DNA of 64,000 bases from Chloranthus sessilifolius (lineage: Eukaryota; Streptophyta; Magnoliopsida; Chloranthales; Chloranthaceae): contig CM037584.1 in assembly GCA_021018995.1 (NCBI GenBank), forward strand, positions 175,602,317 to 175,666,316. The letters run 5' to 3'. The notes below the pieces were generated by a model, which made no database searches, was not told the origin of the DNA, and worked only from the letters and a program-made list of their open reading frames with translations. Every line of letters begins with the position of its first letter. Position 1 is the stretch's first letter. Below are positions 23,590 through 35,638 of this stretch, one piece after another. The translations under genes were made by a program, and so were the position numbers.

Positions 23590-23690
23590 TATGATCCGTT
23601 GTGAACCCACGACTTCATCCCCAACAAAGAGGGGAGGATACCAACTAAGCTAACGCTCAATCGGTCGAACTGATTGCGACTGCACTTCTT
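23590..23690 (-). repeat. tRNA-derived SINE-like sequence
   Basis: On the minus strand, TAGCTTAGTTGG (23641-23652) fits the box A consensus perfectly and GGTTCACAAC (23599-23608) is a partial box B at tRNA spacing. The cloverleaf is not complete, so this is a SINE or tRNA relic and not a working tRNA gene. Confidence 0.5.
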
Positions 23691-24853
23691 GTTTTATTAT
23701 AAGATAAAGATTTTTAAAACATATAAGTGAATCAGCAGCATTATATATGATTTAAAGATCTTTAGTGCAAAAAATCAGCCCAAATCAAGGTGTACCATAT
23801 GATTCAACGCTAACAAAGGTTTAAAATGTTGTTTTCACGTGGTACAGTTCCCTAAGATAGCAATCGGTACCTCTGTTCGCAGCTATAATGTTACAAGGGT
23901 GCCTACATTTGAATCCCATTCACTGCTTGGCATCGGATGAGAGAGATAATATTTGATCCCAATATATCACACAAAGGATCTTGAGATTATGAGCAGGTCA
24001 TCAGACGGTCAATTTTTTTATGGGACCGGCTCTCATGACCGTCATTTCAACACCAATTTGGTGTTCAAATGATCTCACACCATTAATGGTTGAGTATGCG
24101 AGTAATCAACAATGTTAAAGTGATAGATCATACATCGATGAGAAATGGGACCAAAAATTAAGCTTTCGAATCATCTGATCTGTTGACTATAATACCAACC
24201 ATTATTTTTAGTTTGAATGACAAACATCAAACTTCATCAATCGGATAGTTCATATTGACTTATAGGCATGCTTTTTTAGGCTAAGATATGCTACAACGAT
24301 GAATTGCCATTGGGATAACTTGGATAATTTATATTGGTCAAGACGTGCGTCGCATGGCATAATGATATATCACACTTCAACGTTGTGAGATGAAAGTTAC
24401 AAATTTAATAGTGGTTGATCATGTAAACAAGATCCCAAGAGTATAACCCTTAATTTATGTTTGTGCATGACGTGTGTCATGTGATTTTAGGACACTTTGA
24501 AGCCTAAAAAGGGAAGTAAATAAAGACTTGGTACTTTGGGCACTTGTACCATGTGAAAACGTCATATAAGCTGTCTTGATTTGAAGGTCATTATTTAAAA
24601 ATTTAAAGATTCACATATGTCTCACAAGAAATAAAAAATTAAAAATTAAGAGGTCTGTCATATGTATATTTAATTTTGTTTAGATGGTGCTTTCACGTGT
24701 TAGCTATGTATCATTGAGGGCGCCTACCTTTGAATCCCATTGACAGCTTCAAATCAGACCATCTTCAAATCAGACCATCTTGACTTAGAGCCCAATCTTT
24801 CACTCACCTAAAGTAATATTAATGTCTGTCATTTTAGGCTTCTTTGAAGCCAA
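23691..24853. repeat. Unassigned sequence with single arms of the fold-back family
   Basis: One arm lies at 23896-24060 (CACACAAAGGATCTTGAGATT, CATCAGACGGTCAATTTT) and a short one at about 24715-24800 (GAATCCCATTGACAGC). No genes recognised. Confidence 0.45.
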
Positions 24854-25157
24854 GTAGAAAACATGAATAAAAATCCGGAAAAATGATATGTATTGTTCTG
24901 ACCAATAGGACGATATATATCGGGAATCGTCTGATAGATTTAATTTTTTTTTTTTTAAAATTTCGAAAAATACTAAAAAATTAAGGAAAAATAAATTTAA
25001 TGATTTTTTATTTATTTCAACTTTTTTTTAAATTTATTTAAGACTTATTTAATGCATATTTAATAGATTTATCAACACAAAACCTAAATTATATTGTACA
25101 TTACTCATGATCAAAATTAAAAGGTATATTGTAAATAAAAAACTTACTTTAAAGTCA

Positions 25158-28100
25158 TATTGAATTTCGTGGTGGTTCGTAACCCTCGAGATCATCATTA
25201 TCGGTGCGCGAGTTTTTCCTATAATGTTGATCATATTGATACCCATGATCATATGTACCCCCTTGAAACTGAGGCATTAACGACAAATATGGCTCAGTGT
25301 AATAGGTAAAGGTCGGTCCTCCAAAAATTTTACTAAGGAAGTCATATGGCTCAGGGTAGGTTGGTTGAGAGCAGTAGTATGAGTTATTGGTTGCTAAATC
25401 TTCGGTGTTTTGCAAACTAAATCCTCCGAAGCTAGAAGTTATATAGCCCACATCATCTTGTGGACCTTGTGGTGGTAGTGGTGTTTAGTAAGATTCTGAC
25501 GCTCTTCTTCCTTTAACCCCTTTACCTCTAAATGTATGAGTGTCATACATTGTTACCGGCTCACCATCCCATGAGGCAATACCTGCATAAGAATAAGAGG
25601 GATTAACATCATCCCATCTACCACTAGTGCCAATGTGGGTTTCATCGCCTCCACCATCACCCCCATTATCATCATTATCACTATCGGGCTACGTTTCGTC
25701 ATCAGATCCAATCACTAAATGACGGTTCAATCTTCTTTTTCGCCTCGGTGGTTGGGAAGCCTGCTCATCCACTACTCTTTCAATATTGTCCAACCATGTT
25801 GTGCTTTCAGTATCCAACACTGACTCTTCTCTCTCTTCGATCCACTGATTCAAAGGATTATCCTCCGTGAATATATAATCCAACTAGATGGGATCAAAAT
25901 ATTCACTATTTGTAAGGTAGAGTATGATAGATGAATTAGTATATGCCTCATCAATTATATCAAATAAAAATTATATGAACTAAGACTTCATATAATTGCT
26001 TATCACGGTTGGTCCTCTGCATATTTCTAACCCATAAACGCATGTTGTAGTGGCAGTAGACTAACTTTTCCAATTGTTTCATAGTTAGACTATTGCTTGT
26101 CTTCGTGTGAATGAAAGAGAAGGTGCTCCAATTCCGCTCATAGTTGGACAATGAATATGCTTGTGATAAAACCCTCATTACAATCCGCCTCAGTATCAGA
26201 CCATCACCTCTATAGTGCATCCACTAATTAGCGAGTTTATCGTGCCAACGGGGTCTCAAATGACTCATGTCTCTTGTGAAACATGTTAATTTAGAAAGAT
26301 GAAATATAATAACTCATATATCAATAAACAGATCATATAACATTTGACTTATTAATTACAAGGTATGGTTACTCACATCTCTGATGGCTTGTCCTTAGTC
26401 CGCCAACTCAGGGAGCATTCTTTGGATCACATTTCACATACCGTTGTATACTTCATCAGCCTCACTCAATTCGAAGTGTCACGTATACTAGAAGGTCGGA
26501 TTCAAGTAGTGTGCTATATATAAAATATGAACAATCTCATCAGTATATGAAAATAGTGAATAATATGAAAAATAATAAATAAATAAAAATCACTACATAA
26601 GTAGTTTAACATGTTATACTTATGGCATGTAAATACTGGTGGATTGTGCATCCCATCTCTTGTCTATAATCGTCCAATATCGTTTATATTTTATAAGACA
26701 TTTAGTTTTAATAGCCAATTTTGCCTTATCCATTGACTCGTAAACATACCCCATCGTTGGTTTTTCATCATCATCTACCAACCTCAACACTTGCACTAAC
26801 GGGATAGTGACGACGATCAAGTGGTCAACATCTGCCCAAAACTGGGAGACTGTAGATGAGGTCACCAACTTCATTCAAAGAAGGTCTCTTTGATAGTAGG
26901 GGTTCTAATTCATATTTTCTCCATTCTTCGAAGTTGATCATGTTTTTCAACTCACAACTATATTTAGCCAAGCTCTGTAGGGTCAGAAATTATGTAGCAA
27001 ATCGTGTAATCGCAAGTCGGAGTTGCTCGTTTTTAGTGAAGTCTTTCATTAGATTCACTAAGTTATCACTGTTGTACATGTCCCTTCTAAATAGTTGCTT
27101 ATGCTTTGCTTCTATTTCCCAAATCCTTAAGAATGAGGTACACATAATGAGCAACACACGGAGTCCAGTACAAGTGACGTCTCTCCAACATTAACTATCT
27201 TCATGCGGCTTTGTAATTGGCGGCATTGTCTGTTACCATCAGTATAACCCGCTTCTCTCCAACTTCTTCAACTACCTTATCCATTAGTTAGAAGAGGTAA
27301 TTAGTCGTCTTCGTATATTTATAAGCATCAACTGATTTTAAAAATACTATCCTAACATCGTTATAGACTAAAAAGTTGATCAAACTCTTTCTTGTGGGGC
27401 CGGTCCATCCATCGCACATAATTGTGCAGCCTCTTATCCCATACTTCGTGGAAGTTGTTCACATAAGCTCCTATCTCCTTGTACTCATCATCTAGTAATA
27501 TCCCAGATACCTCGTATGCAATGGACTTTTTAACTCATGGACTAACTTCTGCACTTTTATCAATCATACTTTTGAAGTACGACGACTCCACAACCTGGCT
27601 TGGAATGTCGTTGTGTATCAGGAACTTTGCAATAAATTTTTCAAGCTTCTTCCCCAATTTTTTCAGTGACATTATACTCAATTTAATTTGTTTGGAGCTT
27701 TCTGTCTGATACATGAACGAATCCATAAGACTTGTAGTACGACCTGTAGGAGATGGCCTGATCTCCTTCACGGATGCTGACCTACGCAACCCGACAGTTC
27801 CTGAATATACTCATCATCAACAACATGTGGCCTAGACTAGATCCACACCAGTAGGCATATATGGACCCCTCAACCTGGACCGAAACTGATAATCAACTTC
27901 TTCCTAGTCTCGTCGCTGTCGTGCTTCTCTAATACTCTCCTTCATGACTTTCGTTGTCTGCTCATTCTCATCTCCATCATCCTCAGGTCCAGGTGCGAGA
28001 AATTCTAGATTTTCCCGCCTTATTCTCTCATATATTTCTCTATTTCGGTCGGCTTATGTTTTTTTCTTTCCCTTTGCCACCTTTAAACTAGCACTGACAG

Positions 28101-28235
28101 CTTTTCTCACATCTCTGCGTACATTGGGACATTCTTTTATCTCTCCCTTAACGTGACCCAAATGCTCCTTCAAGCGTGTGATACTTCCTCCCAACAAATT
28201 TTTTTCACAAAGCTTGTATTCAGTTCAGAGTTTAT
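25158..28235 (-). pseudogene. hAT-2 transposase pseudogene
   Basis: Read on the minus strand it follows hAT-1 segment by segment. It has a BED finger (CKLCEKNLLGGSITRLKEHLG near 28210-28150), a charged linker and SYFKSMIDKSAEVSP at 27535-27600. A frameshifted DUF659 core includes VTDNAANYKAA near 27220, and the C-terminal region carries the acidic, basic-patch (PRRKRRLNRH) tail. The last exon stays open past the site of the hAT-1 TAG and ends PPRNSI at 25158. Stops and frameshifts break the central domain. Compared with hAT-1 it lacks the proline run and several Gly-rich segments. Confidence 0.8.
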
Positions 28236-28309
28236 TACTATCTATTGTTGTGCCGTATTGCCAGACTGGATCTTATCCACGTATCATATTTATTTATTTC
28301 ACCTACATG

Positions 28310-28870
28310 AATGAACAAACGATTGGATTAAATTAAAAAGATTACGCTTAAAAATAAAATTTATTTAATATTATTCTAATTTATAAAATTTTTATATTAC
28401 ATTTAAAATTTTATTTCATATTATTGTTATTTTTAAAATATTAGATTATATTTTATCAAATTTATTTGATATTATTCTAATTTTTAAATTCTTAGATTAC
28501 ATTTGAAAATTTATTTGATATTATTCTTATTTTTTAAAATATTAAATTATATTTTATTAAATTTATTTGATATTATTCTTATTTTTAAAATATTAGATTA
28601 TATTTTATCAAATTTATTTGATATTATTCTAATTTTTAAAATTTTATTTGATACTATTCTTATTTTTAAAATATTAGATTATATTTTACCAAATTTATTT
28701 GATATTATTCTAATTTTTAAAAATTTATTTGATATTATTCTTATTTTTAAAATATTAGATCATATTTTACCATATTTATTTTATATTATTTAAATTTTTT
28801 TAAAAATTTTAGATTACATTTGAATATAGTATTTAGTTGATCTTATTCTAATTTCATATTATTATAAATT
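28310..28870. repeat. AT-rich minisatellite in the hAT-2 5' region
   Basis: Imperfect units built from ATATTAGATTATATTTTA and CAAATTTATTTGATATTATT recur every 55-60 bp about eight times. The 96-codon ORF that crosses it is a translation of the repeat (DIILIFKIL units) and is not taken as a gene. Confidence 0.75.
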
Positions 28871-28917
28871 TTAAAATATTTGAAAATGATATTTATTTCA
28901 AAATCATATTTATTTGA

Positions 28918-29278
28918 AATTGATGTGTCACATGTATCATGGGGTATGTGTAACATGTGTCACCTATCCCATGACACATGTGACACGTGTCACATACCCC
29001 ATGACATATGTTGCAAATGTGACACATGTGTAATTGATGTGTCATAGGGTATGTGTCACATGTGATACATCAATTATATGTGTCGCGACACATGTGTAAT
29101 TGATGTGTCATGGGATATGCGTTACATGTGTGGCACATGTGACATATCAATTACATGTGTTATGAGGTATGTGTCACATGCGTGACACGTGACACATCAA
29201 TTACATATGTGACACATGTGTAATTAATGTGTCACATACCCCATAATACATGTGACACATGTAACATATGTATTACTA
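28918..29278. repeat. Palindromic TGTGTCACATGTG array in hAT-2
   Basis: About 360 bp of alternating TGTGTCACATGTG and CACATGTGACACA words with GGGGTATGTG/CACATACCCC and CACATGTGTAATTGATGTGT units. Many overlapping stems are possible. It lies between the AT minisatellite and the element's 5' terminal region. Confidence 0.75.
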
Positions 29279-30229
29279 ACATATATTATTTATTAAATAT
29301 TTATAAATAACTTTATAAAATAAATAAATTAAAATTTTATATTTTAAATAAATTAAGTTTATAATAAATAAATTAATAAGGGTAATTAAATTTTTATATA
29401 ATACAAAAATATTTAATTTATTTTTAAAACTTAAATTACTAACATAATTTATTTTTAAATATTATATAAAAACTTAATTTACTAGCAAAAAAAAAAAGCA
29501 ATTTAAAAAAAAAAAATAAATTCCCAAATATGATAACCCTAAAATATGATAATATAGGTTAAAAAAGGGCGGGTTTAACACAAAGCCCTCAAATTTAGAC
29601 TTAAAATTTTAAGATTTATTATATTTTTAGGTAGATCTACCCATAAATATGGTAAATCAAGTGAAAAAAATTAAAAAAATATAACTAAATAGAGATAAAT
29701 TAAACTATATGATGAAAAATAATACATTTTCTTAAATATACGGCGAAAACGTGACATTCCTGAGCTTTCCGAGGCACGATAGCCAAAATTTTGGTTTCCG
29801 GTGTCTAAAAAAGAAAAAAAAAAATTGAGAAAGAAGGTTGGCTGAGATAGAGGACGAAAATTGTTGGAAAAGAAAAAGAAAAAGGGGAAAGAAAGAAGAA
29901 AAAGGGGGCTGAATTCGCAGGTGAAAAGAAACTGGGGCCCAATCCGATAATTTCAAATTATATATCTTCCGATACAGACGATAATTTGCCCGTATCGTAC
30001 GATAATTTGAAAGTTTTAATTGTACACAAAAAAAATCAAATTATTAGACGATAAATTGAAAGGTTTTCAATTTATCGTTCGATACGGGCGCTAATTTAAA
30101 TTGACTATTTTGGAGGGTATACGATACAAAGCCTTTTTTATCATATCAATCATGTCCAAAACCAATACACATATCAATATCGGACGATATTTTGATCCAT
30201 GGTAGAAAGTACTTTCAATATATAAAATA

Positions 30230-30600
30230 TAGGTCCTGACTCGATCCAACCCGACACAACTTATTGGTTGACCCGACCTGACCCAAAGGTCGGGTCCGAT
30301 GTCTCATGCCCGACCAACCAGACCCGACAGGTCAAGTTATATACCCGACGCTATAAAATGTGGGGTTGGGTATGGGGCCGTCCCTACATGTGCCACATGA
30401 AAACACCACCTGAGCCTTTGAATGCATTGAATCATAGACATTTGTTTTCTGCTAATTTATAGCCCACAAATCAGGCTTAAATGGTGTTATTTATCTAAGG
30501 CTATGGCCATCAAATAGAGGTTTCTAAACAGGTCGGGTTTTCATGTAAGGTCGGATCTGCTTTAGTGCACCATCAGCTTAGATTAGGGCAGGTCAAGCTC
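30230..30600. repeat. GGGTCGGGT-type repeat fragment
   Basis: Contains CCCGACCTGACCC, GGTCGGGTCC and CAGACCCGACAGG words. Boundaries are not definable. Confidence 0.5.
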
Positions 30601-30610
30601 ACCATCCGGT

Positions 30611-31039
30611 GGGTGCTGTTTGTGGTCACTCATTCTCCGAAAGCACCTATGTCCTAGAGCCCTTGAAAACCATTGATTGCTTCTTTGTAGATGATGGAGG
30701 TCATGTTTCACCCCGATACTCCACAAAATAGATCTTGAGATCATGTCACACTTATCAAACGGTTAGTTTTTTATCCCGTGTGTCATAGATTCCCAAAAAA
30801 TGGTCCTTGAATCAAGTGGCACATATCATGCTCAAACATGAATTTAGGGCCATTTTCTGAGGATCTGTGACACACAGAATAAAAAATTGACCATTTGATA
30901 GGCACGTCATGATCTCGAGATCTATTGTGAGGAATATCGGGGTGAAACATGACCTCGATCATCTGATCAATCAATTTTATTCAAGTGATATGAGACGACG
31001 GCGCTTTCATAGAATCCGTGGGCACAGACAGAGGTACCC
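30611..31039. mobile_element. Fold-back MULE-type MITE
   Basis: The left end GGGTGCTGTTTGTGGTCAC aligns with the reverse complement of the right end (GGGTACCTCTGTCTGTGCCC). The arms carry AAATAGATCTTGAGATCATG and its inverse ATGATCTCGAGATCTATT. No 9-bp flank match was found. Confidence 0.65.
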
Positions 31040-31690
31040 TTTAGTTTAAAGTTTCAACTATGTTCAACAGCAATCTTCGTGTGCAAGTAACCCTTCTCTT
31101 TATATATGTTAAAAATAAAATTAATTTTTCTTATAGGCTATCGTTTTCCATTGAACAAGAGTCATCCGATTTGATTAAATTTTAAACATTTAGTAAAAGA
31201 ATGTGTACTTGGACGTGAATTAGAATTTTGCTGCCTAAAGCACACTTCTATTTTGAAATCTCAATTATAAGTAGACGCTCTTCATATTCATCTTTCCAAT
31301 AAGTTAATTTTTCTTCATTGCAGTAGAGTACTTTTATTTTCAATACGAGAACGTCCTAATTTTCTCTAGGTTTCAAGGGATCCTCTTTGCCATCGGGCAA
31401 GGGATCGAACGGGCCAATTGGGTTCCTCATTAATAAACAGAGTACTCCCTGTCGTGCTTTGTGAACCGGAAACGGAGTCATATTATATTTGAAATGAGAA
31501 AAATTTGAAATACTTTCAGACGTATTTTGGAGACAACAAAAATATATCTATAATATTATATTCAACATTCATAATGCAATAGCTATTGTATAGAAGGTTG
31601 GGAGCTAAAATAATCTTCATAGTGTGATTCAAAATAATCAAACAGTTTTAATCGTGAAAATTGGTTGATTACTACAAAAAAAAAAAAAAA
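31040..31690. other. No recognised feature
   Basis: Non-coding sequence ending in a 27-bp poly-A run that precedes the next fold-back element. Confidence 0.4.
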
Positions 31691-31697
31691 AAAAAAA

Positions 31698-32104
31698 GGT
31701 TGCATCATCCGCACCCCATTTTCTTGTGAAGGGCACAAGATTTTTTTATCATATAAAATTGTTGATTGTCTTGAATCAAATGATGAAGATTGTTTTTCAT
31801 CCCAATATATCATACAGTAAATCTTGAGATCATGGCACACCTATCATATGGTCAGATTTTGATTACACGTGGCATACATCCCCAAAAATGACTTTGATCA
31901 TGAGTGTACCATGAGTAATGGTTCTCAAATCACTTTTGGAAATGTGTGTCACATGTGATTAATATCTGACAGTCTGATAGGTGTTTCATGATCTCAAGAT
32001 CTATAGCTTGAAAGATTGGGATGAAAAATATCAACATCTTATAATTCAAAGCCGGTGGAAAATTATGTATCCTTCACAAGTAAAGGGGTTTGAATAACGC
32101 CACC
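31698..32104. mobile_element. Fold-back MULE-type MITE
   Basis: Ends GGTTGCATCATCCGCACCCC and (reverse complement) GGTGGCGTTATTCAAACCCC. The arms contain AGTAAATCTTGAGATCATGG and CATGATCTCAAGATCTATAG. The left flank is poly-A, so the target duplication is ambiguous. Confidence 0.65.
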
Positions 32105-32264
32105 TTTAAAAAACGTTGCACCTACTTATTCTTACGAATCGTTAGTTATCAACACTTTGTTTTTCCAATCGTTCGTTATCAACATTTTGTTTTACGATTT
32201 TGTATACTACGTATTTTATATTACTAATCTTCTTGTATAGACAGTAATATTTCATGAAACCAGG

Positions 32265-32695
32265 ACTGTAAAGAGGATAGGCCAGCCGGGTTCGACCCAG
32301 GCTTTCAGTCGCCCTGATTATTGTTGACTAGAAAAGTTAGGCCCAAATCTGGCTAGGACATGAATTCATGTCAGACTTGGCCTACGTATTTTCGGGCTCG
32401 AAATTTTTATTTAACCCCAACTTGAACTGAACCGGGTTCGACCAAGGCCGATTTGGACCAGCCCAACCTGTTCCTCTACACTAATCGGGCTTGGTCGGGC
32501 TGAGCTGTGTTTGAGCTAGGATTTGAGTGGCCCAATTATTATATAAAATGAAGACCCAAACCCATCCAGGATACAAAATTAGGCAGGGCTCGATCTGAAT
32601 CCATTCAGACTTAGGCTTTTTATTTCAGCCCAAATCAGACCCAAGCTGGAGCCAGGCCGGGTTCAGGCCGAGCCCAGACTGTTGACAGCACTTCC
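32265..32695. repeat. GGGCTGGGC/CCGGGTTC-type repeat
   Basis: Rich in GGCCGGGTTC, GGGCTTGGTCGGGC and AGCCCAGACTGTTGACAGC. It probably belongs to the TGTCAAC-ended MITE group. It adjoins the start of the segmental duplication. Confidence 0.45.
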
Positions 32696-32764
32696 TAAAT
32701 TGACTTCAATACCATTTCATTGATCACTTGTTTACCGAATTCTATCATGACCACTTAATATTAA

Positions 32765-33162
32765 GGGTAGCTCTATTTGCGCCCACGCAATCTCCTAAAT
32801 TGCCCACGTCCCTTCAAAATCATTGATTTCTTCGGATCAAATGATGGAGATCGTGTTTCACTCTGATCTTTCACAAAATGGATCTTGAAATCATGTCTCA
32901 CCTATCAAACGGTAAGTTTTTTATTACACATGTTATAGATCTCCAAAAACTGACCATAAAATTACGTTTGAATATGATGCGTGCCATAGAAGTTTAGGGC
33001 CATTTTTTGGGGACTTGTGACACGTGGAATAAAAAACCGACCGTCTGATAGGTGAGAAATGATCTCAAGATCCATTTTCTATAAGATCGGAGTAAGATAC
33101 AATCTCCATTATTTGATCCGAAGCAATCAATGTTTCTGAAGGTGGGTCCACACTTGGTACCC
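32765..33162. mobile_element. Fold-back MULE-type MITE inside duplication copy 1
   Basis: Starts GGGTAGCTCTATTTGCGCCC and ends CTTGGTACCC. Flanks TAATATTAA and AAACATTAA match at 7 of 9. The same copy, with the same flanks, is at 57338-57741. Confidence 0.7.
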
Positions 33163-33202
33163 AAACATTAATTGACCGAAAAATTATATGTACCGGAAGA
33201 TT

Positions 33203-33345
33203 GGTCATATTTTGATTTCTTCGGGTATACATCTTGAAAGTGATAGTGATTTGAGAACCACATTTGATATATGCCATGATTATATTCATTTTTGGGATGG
33301 GTGCCAGGTGGAATAAAAATTTGACCGTCTTATATGGTGGCCCAA
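33203..33345. repeat. Fold-back family core fragment
   Basis: Contains the central part of the family (GAGAACCACATTTGATATAT, GCCATGATTATATTCATTTT, AAAATTTGACCGTCTTAT) without ends. It is also present in the partner at about 57785-57925. Confidence 0.5.
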
Positions 33346-33954
33346 TCGATGGTCACCATGCTAAGTGGAGTTAAAATTCAGGGTCATCTGAGCCGGACCG
33401 GGGCCGTGTAATGGATCAGACAGACCTGATGAATGCACTAATAACAATAGACAAGTCTTCTAGAAAATGGGGTGAGAGTTGTAGCGGGAGTAGTCTCCTC
33501 CCTCACTTTGATTAGTACATGTATTTGGAGTTGGAACCTAACTATGATGAAGAAATTCATATTATAAATAAAGTAAGTTAAAAAAATTCCATAATATGGT
33601 TATCAATCGTCTGTTTTAACTTCAAACTCTTTTTTTTATTTTTTATCTTCTACTCTTTTGTTCCACAAAGTCACTGTTCTTGTTCAATTTTTAATTGATT
33701 TTAGTTGACATGCTTAGGTTGCTTAGTAGGTACGTACATGGGTAAAATTTTTTATGTCTCTTTAACCCAAAACCTGAACCCCACTTGAAAACCAAGTGAA
33801 TTAAACCAGTCTCAAAATTGATTCCGGTTGAATGGTAATCTAAATATATCTCAAAGTTGTATTGTAATTTTGTATAATTTTTTTAAAAATTTAACTTATA
33901 AAAGAAATAAAAAAAATTTATCAATTTCCTATTATATATTAAAATATATTTTAC

Positions 33955-34995
33955 AGGGCCACGTGTGACGGGATAAATACTCGAGCTTGCAGTATGGTGC
34001 GTGTGGCACGACATATGGTGCCAGGAGGGCACGCGATATGAGGCCAAGTGGGCCTGGCGACGTAGTCGCACTGCGAGGACGCGACACGGTCGCATGAGGG
34101 TAGGACGCGGAGCATCACAGTCGCGACACGGACGCGACATAGCCAAGGTGGGCTAACAATGCAAGAGGCGTTGCGGTATGTCAAACCAAAGGGTTTGAGG
34201 TTCTCCTGCCATTCTGGCTAAATAACTGTTTTACCCTTATATAGGGGAAGGGAGCTAGAGAGCTATTCTCCCGTACACGGGGCCTTGCGTTGTCAGAGGG
34301 GGCGCAAGTGTCTCCTAGGCCTGAAAGGGTGGGCCTAGGACGTCGACGCAGTGATGCCGTGTGAAACCCAAGGGAGGTTGAAGTATGGCTCCGAACTACG
34401 CGTCGCGGTGCATGCGGCTGGGCAACCTCGTGAGAACACTAGCACTGCGTGGGACTCAGTTGAGCACGACAGCACGTGGGCCAAGGATAAACGGTGCTAG
34501 TAAGTCGGAACGCATACGAAGGCAGGCTGTGTGGGACTCGGTTGAGCACGCGAGCCCGAGGCACAAGACTGTGGGCTTGGTTCGGTATGTGAGCGAGACA
34601 TGGTGGCATGTGGAGCTGCTTGCCAAGACTGTTGCGAGCAAGGTACTAGTGCAGTGCACATGGTGAAGCTTGAGCATGCCAAGTTTAGCACAGTGGTGGG
34701 GATTGGCGTGTCGTAAGGGGCACGATGAGTTGGATGGTAGGCCGTGAAACAGAGGTAACCATGTTGGGAGAGTTCTCGTCCTTTAGGCGGGTGGTATCAG
34801 AACTGATGTGTAGATAAGTTGGCTTCGTTGCATGCGGTAGCGAAGCACCGCGCGGGTTGTAAGTGTGTCGAAGGACGCCCCGCGACTGTTGGTATCAGAA
34901 GTAGGCTGACCTAGCGAAGCGTGCGTTAGGTGCCGCACGGGACTGAGGTTGCGGAAGTGCGACCCCGTGACACACGGCCCACAAGCTTAATTTCA
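33955..34995 (+). repeat. GC-rich LTR-retroelement-like block inserted in duplication copy 1
   Basis: Much richer in G+C than its surroundings, with ACGCGACACGG-type words. A TATA-like TTATATAGGGGAAGGG is at about 34238. Two primer-binding-site-like sequences occur: TGGTATCAGAAC near 34791 (11 of 12 to the initiator-Met-type site) and TTGGTATCAGAAG near 34890. Open frames here are by-products of base composition; no gag or pol sequence is seen. It may be an LTR plus leader relic. No boundaries or target duplication could be fixed. Confidence 0.4.
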
Positions 34996-35486
34996 CCTTT
35001 TAATTTATTTGATTTTTTGTTCGAAAAGGTAACCAAAAAGATGGATTGGGTAAAAGATATGGTGAATGCTAACTTTCCTCATCATTGCAAGATGCATGCA
35101 ACAAAATTTTGTAGTAAGATTTAAGGTTAGTATTTATTTTATTTAGTTTTTTGCATTTTTTTTGTTTAAAATAATAATTTGTTGTAATTTTTATTGGGTA
35201 GCTTTAAAAGCACCCGCCGAATCTTGTTGGGCTCCTACTCTAAAAACTATTGATTGCTTTAAATCAGACGATTTAGATCGCCTTACGCTCCAATCTTCCA
35301 CACAAGGGATCTTGAGATCATGATGCACTTATCTAAAGTGCTTTCTGATTTTTTTCAAATTTTCCCTCAATTTTTTCTTCTTTTTTTTGCCTCACCCATT
35401 TTTTCCCAAATTCCGACTTAGTAATTATGGTTGTATCACCGATATGTATCAGTCTCGATTGAGTTTTAATACAATAGTAAGGATAC
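34996..35486. repeat. Rest of the insertion: unassigned sequence and a fold-back arm
   Basis: A solo arm of the fold-back family lies at about 35212-35345 (AATCTTCCACACAAGGGATC, TTGAGATCATG). 34996-35200 is unassigned. Confidence 0.4.
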
Positions 35487-35638
35487 CATGGTTCAAAATT
35501 TCGGTCGAAATTTGAAAATTTCAGCGTTTCGGTTTCGGTCACCACCGAAAATGAATATTATCGGTCATTTTCGATCTATGGGAAGATTTTGGCCGAAAAA
35601 TTTCGGTTTCGGTACAAAAACCGAAATTTTGATCTTTG
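35487..35638. mobile_element. Small hAT-type MITE (152 bp) with perfect 8-bp TSD
   Basis: Ends CATGGTTCAAAATTTCGG and (reverse complement) CAAAGATCAAAATTTCGG. AAGGATAC lies immediately outside both ends (35479-35486 and 35639-35646), and one further C also matches. GAAATTT words fill the interior. The CATGG start resembles the hAT-2 terminus. Confidence 0.85.

Larger units (their letters stand above)
24862..30201 (-). mobile_element. hAT-2: second copy of the hAT-1 family, both ends present (5.3 kb)
   Basis: The low-coordinate end is CATGAATAAAAATCCGG; the reverse complement of the other end is CATGGATCAAAATATCG (12 of 17 match). Outside lie GTAGAAAA (24854-24861) and GTAGAAAG (30202-30209), a 7/8 target duplication. 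Its 3' tail matches hAT-1 (TATCAGACGATTCCCGATA type against TATCGGACGATACCCGGTA). The roughly 2-kb 5' non-coding part holds an AT-rich minisatellite and a palindromic array. Confidence 0.85.

Noticed and set aside
28503-28793. 96-codon ORF with repeated DIILIFKIL units
   Set aside because: It is the translation of an AT-rich minisatellite and lies in non-coding hAT-2 sequence.
28918-29278. CRISPR-like array
   Set aside because: Units are palindromic and variable with no constant repeat/unique spacer pattern, and the genome is a plant.
33883-34184. Cys/Arg-rich minus-strand ORFs
   Set aside because: They overlap each other in two frames and follow ACGCGACACGG-type repeats.
34385-34691. Overlapping ORFs on both strands, up to 93 codons
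   Set aside because: High GC content opens several frames at once; no conserved motif is seen on either strand.
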